From Ruminococcus flavefaciens (lineage in GTDB: Bacteria > Bacillota > Clostridia > Oscillospirales > Ruminococcaceae), in NCBI GenBank assembly GCA_015067005.1, contig SVNH01000021.1, positions 1-56,065 of the forward strand: 56,065 bases of DNA, given 5' to 3'. The notes under the pieces are model-generated. The model had not been told where the DNA came from. It saw only the letters and a program-made list of their open reading frames with translations, and made no database searches. Made by a program: the position numbers and the translations under genes. Of the stretch, positions 52,939 to 56,065 are shown piece by piece. Position 1 is the stretch's first letter. Each line of letters starts with the position of its first letter.

Positions 52939-53604
52939 TTAGTCATGGGTATAGTAAATGAGGTCATCTGTGCCAAAACAAATCTCAGGGGTAGAATATC
53001 TCAGATTATAAGCACCTGCCTGAGAGATTATAACATTTTTACCGTTATACCTCAGGTCGTCTGTTTCAGGTCTTACAACAGCGATATGCGATCCTATTGT
53101 GTTGAGCACGATAGTTGGATAGCCTTGATTTGCACGTTTCTGTGCTTCAGCTGCATCTATCTTCTTCCAACCGTATTCTTTAATGCCGTACTCATTGAGC
53201 CATATCTGATGCAGCCAGACGGTACACTCATAGGCTCCTTTAGTATTCTGAGCTGTTTCATAAGAAATCGGCTTGCCGTCCGAAGAGACCCAATGTGTGA
53301 ACGGAACTCCGCAGGCACCCATAACATCTGATGCATAAATATTACACCAGGTGAGTTTTTTTCCGTCCTCAAGCTCTTCTATTTTGTATCTGTCGTTATT
53401 TTCAACATCGAACTGATCTATCAGCACATTGTAGGAGTCCGCTGAACGAACAGTATCATACTGATACATAGGTACGACATCTTTGTATCTCACACCGTCA
53501 ATATTATAGTTAAGTGTTTTTTTCAGTATTTTTTCCCCGTTAACGAAATAATGCACTGCTGATTTACAATTCGGGATAGATTTCGGCTTTTTATCAACTG
53601 TCAT
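52939..53604 (-). CDS. Cysteine-peptidase-like protein (NlpC/P60-type pattern)
   Basis: 221 aa. TWCNIYASDVMGACGVPFTHW gives a Cys in the place of an NlpC/P60 or CHAP nucleophile, and LNTIGSHIAVVRPE gives the His; VIISQAGAYN follows. No signal peptide is visible; the N-terminal about 60 aa (HYFVNGEKILKKTLNYN) may be a binding segment. A peptidoglycan amidase/endopeptidase is plausible but not proven. Located between RgpF-like and deacetylase genes; AAGGAG before the ATG. Confidence 0.6.
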   Translation of the reverse strand: MTVDKKPKSIPNCKSAVHYFVNGEKILKKTLNYNIDGVRYKDVVPMYQYDTVRSADSYNVLIDQFDVENNDRYKIEELEDGKKLTWCNIYASDVMGACGVPFTHWVSSDGKPISYETAQNTKGAYECTVWLHQIWLNEYGIKEYGWKKIDAAEAQKRANQGYPTIVLNTIGSHIAVVRPETDDLRYNGKNVIISQAGAYNLRYSTPEICFGTDDLIYYTHD

Positions 53605-53753
53605 AATGATTCTCCTTGCTAAATTTAATAATTACATATTTTCTCGATAATGATATGATTTATACCATTCGCTGCCGCAAATTGCAATATCCATTTGCAG
53701 CCGCTGCCTTTGACAGCGAATAAAAGCAGATTTTTCTTTTAGCCATTCAATTA
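53605..53753 (-). other. Structured gap before the cysteine-peptidase-like gene
   Basis: A nested inverted repeat (TTCGCTG ... CAGCGAA, with GCAAATTGC near the middle, 53664-53722) lies between the deacetylase stop and the next gene. It may modulate transcription or mRNA stability. Under 150 nt, no coding sequence seen. Confidence 0.35.
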
Positions 53754-54410
53754 TCAGTTGTTCACCCGGTGATGAACAGGCGGAACATTTTCAGATATAG
53801 CCTCGAAAGAGTAACCTTCCGAAATGCACTGAGTGAGTACTCTATCCACAACTTCAAGGTGATTTACCAATTGATCCCGATCGTGCATAAGAATCATAGG
53901 CACAGCGGTATTCCTGTGTATATAATTGACTAAAAGCTCAGACATCTGATCAACGGAGTTTATGTCAGTTGAACCATCTTCCGGCGAATAATTCCAGTCA
54001 AAGTATTCATATCCATGATCCTTTGCCTGTTCCACCAGCAGGCTCATTATCCCACGGCAGTACTTTCTGCTGACCATATTGGATGAGCCTCCCGGAAAAC
54101 GCATTACCTGCGGCTCATAGCCGATTATATCTGTTATTATTTTTCGTGTGCGCAGATTATCCTCCCAGAATACCTCAGGTTTATTGTATATAACATCATA
54201 TTTGTGTGTATAGGTATGAACTCCGATAGTATGGCCGTCCTCAGCCATACGTTCTATTATGCTCTCTTTGCCGAGTATCATCGTACCTACCACAAAAAAC
54301 GTTACATGAGAGTTGTGTTTTTTCAGAATATCCAAAAATTTCCCGGTAATCAACGACGGTCCGTCATCAATTGTCAGGTATACTTTTCTTTCTTCATTAT
54401 TATTATTCAT
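53754..54410 (-). CDS. Polysaccharide deacetylase (NodB-type)
   Basis: 218 aa. All NodB motifs are visible: TIDDGPSLITGKFL (metal Asp), GVHTYTHKYD (His pair), MRFPGGSSN and WNYSPEDGS, ending with MILMHDRDQLVNHLE. Removes N-acetyl groups from GlcNAc polymers such as peptidoglycan or a surface glycan. No signal peptide, so it may act inside the cell on precursors or be anchored otherwise. ATG after GAGGAGAGCCGC, 12 nt after the small gene. Confidence 0.88.
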   Translation of the reverse strand: MNNNNEERKVYLTIDDGPSLITGKFLDILKKHNSHVTFFVVGTMILGKESIIERMAEDGHTIGVHTYTHKYDVIYNKPEVFWEDNLRTRKIITDIIGYEPQVMRFPGGSSNMVSRKYCRGIMSLLVEQAKDHGYEYFDWNYSPEDGSTDINSVDQMSELLVNYIHRNTAVPMILMHDRDQLVNHLEVVDRVLTQCISEGYSFEAISENVPPVHHRVNN

Positions 54411-54422
54411 GCGGCTCTCCTC

Positions 54423-54545
54423 TTATACTGCCTGACTTGAAAGCAACTCGATTTGGTTGTCAAGGTCGTATATGACAGAATCAAGAAAATTACGGGTGAC
54501 CTTTTCAATTATGGTTACTTTTACCTCAGTTGCATTTTTATCCAT
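54423..54545 (-). CDS. 40-aa peptide gene at the head of the glycan operon
   Basis: A 40-codon frame (start MDKNATEVKVTII, end DNQIELLSSQAV) follows AAGAGGAAAATC and ends 13 nt before the deacetylase ATG. The placement, strong ribosome-binding site and sensible codon use support it. The peptide has no membrane segment or signal sequence. Amphipathic pattern (EKVTRNFLDSVIYDLDNQI) suggests a helix. No family recognised. Confidence 0.6.
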   Translation of the reverse strand: MDKNATEVKVTIIEKVTRNFLDSVIYDLDNQIELLSSQAV

Positions 54546-54576
54546 GATTTTCCTCTTTTATCAAAACGCAAACTTA

Positions 54577-54737
54577 GAGCCTGTTTAGCATCTTCCGGCA
54601 GCCGTCTTTTCGGCATCTTTCCGTCCCGATTTAGTCTGCCCTCCTTGCAATACATACAGTATTACAGCGTCGGACATCCGTCATCAAGACGAAAATTTGC
54701 AGGAAAATCCGACTACTTTCAGATACTAAACAGGCTC
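54577..54737 (-). mobile_element. MITE-like element, 161 bp
   Basis: Inverted terminal repeats GAGCCTGTTTAG(C/T)ATCT at both ends, flanked by the direct repeat TTA (54574-54576 and 54738-54740), the target-site duplication expected for some IS5-group elements. No coding capacity. It lies in the 5' leader of the glycan operon. Confidence 0.75.
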
Positions 54738-55068
54738 TTATATATACATTATATTGTATTTTCATGAATAAGTCAATCAGCATGATCATATTTTCACAAA
54801 AACAGTACCCGATACATTCAAACGCAGCTTTGAGCCGGTAAAGAAAATTTCTTCCCAATTTCAAATGAGTTGCCGAATCGTACCTGATTGAAACTTTAAC
54901 GTAATCCGTATCTTCCAGTCCATTTGACGGTTCAACGCAGTATGGGTTTGCTTTCAGCCTTTCAAAGTCAGAGTGAGGCAGGAATACCCATTTCTCCACC
55001 TCACAGCGTTTGGTGTTGTGATCGGAAGCCTTGTGTATCAGCTTACCGTTCATGTAGAATTTGTTCAT
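54631..55068 (-). CDS. Element-like gene truncated by the MITE
   Basis: 145 aa from the ATG at 55068 after GGAGGAAAACAG. The N-terminal 100 aa (MNKFYMNGKLIHKASDHNT, EVEKWVFLPHSDFERL, EPSNGLEDTDYVKVSI) look like a short accessory protein of clostridial integrative elements, from memory and not verified. The last about 35 residues are encoded inside the MITE, so the original 3' end is lost and the tail is probably meaningless. A promoter for the next operon also lies in its 3' part. Confidence 0.45.
   Translation of the reverse strand: MNKFYMNGKLIHKASDHNTKRCEVEKWVFLPHSDFERLKANPYCVEPSNGLEDTDYVKVSIRYDSATHLKLGRNFLYRLKAAFECIGYCFCENMIMLIDLFMKIQYNVYIRACLVSESSRIFLQIFVLMTDVRRCNTVCIARRAD
54748..54776 (-). 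promoter_or_regulatory. Predicted promoter of the glycan operon
   Basis: Minus strand TTGACT, 17 nt, TATAAT. Transcription would start about at the MITE's right end and pass through it before the 40-aa gene. Confidence 0.7.
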
Positions 55069-55466
55069 CTGTTTTCCTCCTGACATAATTATTCCATAGA
55101 CAGCAGGCGTGATCTGCTTTCTATGTATCTGGCGGAGAGCCTCCGCTGGCTTTTTCGCGTCATAATTGTTCTGTAATCGTAACTCATATTCCGCGCAGGA
55201 GAATTATACTGTTCGACCGCTTCACACACCGAACAAATCGCTAACAGCGGCTTTAACTGCTCTCGGTGGTGTAGTTTTCCCGACTTGCCACCGATGCCGT
55301 CAAAAACGGCTCACAAACCGCTGATAGGCTTTCTATCACTTTGCTGACAGGAAACAAAAAAGGGCTCGATTCCAGCGTTTTCACAATTCGTGAAAAACAC
55401 TAAAACCGAGTCCTTGAACTTTATAATATGAACATGACAATTTAATCGCAGTATGATAAAATAAAA
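55069..55466 (-). other. Gene-poor leader region with strong hairpin (element remnant)
   Basis: About 400 nt without a convincing gene. A long stem about 55360-55414 (CGAG.CCCTTTTTT side paired with GGACTCGG side; inner GTTTTTCAC / GTGAAAAC) is followed by T6 on the minus strand, so it could act as an attenuator of the gene at 55068. The region reminded me of leaders in clostridial integrative elements, but I cannot confirm this. Confidence 0.45.
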
Positions 55467-55540
55467 AAGAGAGATACTCAACCCAAAGGATAGTAGCACT
55501 CCATAAAATAACTGCTATCAGGGTTCAGTATCTCTCTTCG
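55467..55540 (-). terminator. Terminator of the tRNA/5S unit
   Basis: Nested inverted repeats (AGAGAGATACT.AACCC / GGGTT.AGTATCTCTCT and GATAGTAG / CTGCTATC) ending with a T-rich run on the minus strand, directly after tRNA-Asn. Confidence 0.75.
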
Positions 55541-55543
55541 TTT

Positions 55544-55619
55544 TGGCTCCCCCTGCCCGGCTCGAACGGGCGACAACTCGGTTAACAGCCGAGTGCTCTA
55601 CCGACTGAGCTAAGGAGGA
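55544..55619 (-). tRNA. tRNA-Asn (GTT), CCA encoded
   Basis: 76 nt. Acceptor TCCTCCT pairs with AGGGGGA, D-arm with GGTAGAGC, anticodon loop CTGTTAA (GTT), T-arm GTTCGAGC, encoded CCA. Source of the partial copy at 48663. Confidence 0.95.
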
Positions 55620-55625
55620 ATATAT

Positions 55626-55743
<118 letters not shown>

Positions 55744-55751
55744 TATATATA

Positions 55752-55826
55752 TGGTGACCCGTACCAGAATCGAACTGGTGTTACCGGCGTGAGAGGCCGG
55801 TGTCTTAACCGCTTGACCAACGGGCC
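55752..55826 (-). tRNA. tRNA-Glu (CTC), CCA encoded
   Basis: 75 nt. Acceptor GGCCCGT, anticodon loop CTCTCAC giving CTC, T-arm GTTCGATT, encoded CCA. Confidence 0.93.
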
Positions 55827-55830
55827 ATTT

Positions 55831-55907
55831 TGGTGCACCATCGGGGACTCGAACCCAGGACCCACTGATTAAGAGTCAGTTGCTCTACCAACTGAGCTAA
55901 TGGTGCA
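55831..55907 (-). tRNA. tRNA-Lys (CTT), CCA encoded
   Basis: 77 nt. Acceptor TGCACCA, D-arm AGCTCAGTTGGTAGAGC, anticodon loop CTCTTAA giving CTT, T-arm GTTCGAGT, encoded CCA. Confidence 0.93.
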
Positions 55908-55924
55908 TATCAAACTGCTTAACT

Positions 55925-55953
55925 ATTATATCACATTCAGATTAATTTGTCAA
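55925..55953 (-). promoter_or_regulatory. Consensus promoter of the tRNA-Lys/Glu-5S-Asn unit
   Basis: Minus strand perfect TTGACA, 17 nt, TATAAT, about 20 nt upstream of tRNA-Lys. It lies between the 23S 3' end and the tRNAs. Confidence 0.8.
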
Positions 55954-56041
55954 GCGGTTTCTAAAAAATTCTTTTTTTAATTATTTGGAACTTGAAATAA
56001 AGCGTAATGCTGAGGGAGAACTGGTCAGTAGAAGTAAAAGG

Positions 56042-56065
56042 AAAAGCCCTCGACCGATTAGTACC
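56042..56065 (-). rRNA. rrl: 23S ribosomal RNA, 3' end only
   Basis: The last bases, read on the minus strand as GGTACTAATCGGTCGAGGGC, match the conserved 3' end of Firmicutes 23S rRNA. The rest of the gene lies outside the window. Confidence 0.85.

Larger units (their letters stand above)
48663..55602. mobile_element. Putative island flanked by tRNA-Asn direct repeats
   Basis: A 59-bp direct repeat (three mismatches) of the tRNA-Asn 3' part bounds about 6.9 kb of accessory genes: a membrane protein, LCP, glycosyltransferase, RgpF-like, peptidase-like, deacetylase, a MITE and an element-like gene. No integrase is seen inside, so if this was a mobile element it has decayed or lost its integrase. 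Simple duplication of the tRNA gene is the alternative. Confidence 0.5.

Overview
The window looks like a piece of the genome of a cellulolytic gut or rumen Ruminococcus, most likely Ruminococcus flavefaciens or a close relative. The main evidence is at the left end. On the minus strand, in transcription order, lie a one-cohesin/one-dockerin adaptor (scaC), a two-cohesin scaffoldin with a dockerin (scaA), and a very long multi-cohesin scaffoldin cut by the window edge (scaB). This is the gene order of the R. flavefaciens sca cellulosome cluster. Many promoters fit TTGACA-16/17-TATAAT, ribosome-binding sites are AGGAGG-like, and base composition is moderately AT-rich by eye, all fitting a Clostridia member.

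Layout. 1-7350: sca cluster with PVTD-repeat linkers. 7.8-25.4 kb: mostly housekeeping genes (CapA-like lipoprotein, tRNA-dihydrouridine synthase, GtrA, GTP-type PEP carboxykinase, CorC-like protein, isochorismatase fold, ribosomal proteins L10 and L7/L12 behind an L10 leader, CorA behind a coupled leader peptide, DNA polymerase I, RimI, TsaD, a YetF/DUF4363/lipoprotein operon, a cytidylate-kinase-like protein). 25.8-35.9 kb: a compact thirteen-gene plus-strand biosynthetic operon. 35.9-41.0 kb: an ABC-2 exporter (minus strand) diverging from a two-component system (plus strand). 41.1-47.5 kb: a surface-polymer locus with a YidC/glycerophosphotransferase fusion and two LTA-synthase-like proteins. 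47.6-48.4 kb: two small membrane proteins. 48.7-55.6 kb: an apparent accessory island between a broken and an intact tRNA-Asn, holding LCP, glycosyltransferase, RgpF-like, cysteine-peptidase-like and polysaccharide-deacetylase genes, a MITE, and what may be a remnant of an integrative element. 55.5-56.1 kb: tRNA-Asn, 5S, tRNA-Glu, tRNA-Lys and the 3' end of a 23S gene, all minus strand.

The most interesting system is the 25.9-35.9 kb operon. It encodes a FabD-like acyltransferase, two acyl carrier proteins, one FabF-type ketosynthase, two complete crotonases and a short crotonase-like protein apparently lacking the active site, a 3-hydroxyacyl-CoA-dehydrogenase-type protein instead of an SDR ketoreductase, a hotdog thioesterase, a MIF-family tautomerase, a Cys-nucleophile FrsA/dienelactone-type hydrolase, an adenylate-forming ligase and a type II thioesterase. 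I read it as an iterative fatty-acid/polyketide-like pathway that borrows beta-oxidation-type enzymes for beta-carbon processing, with its exporter and sensor system next door. The product cannot be predicted from sequence.

All family names come from recognising motifs by eye. No database search was run. Promoters, terminators and start sites are predictions.
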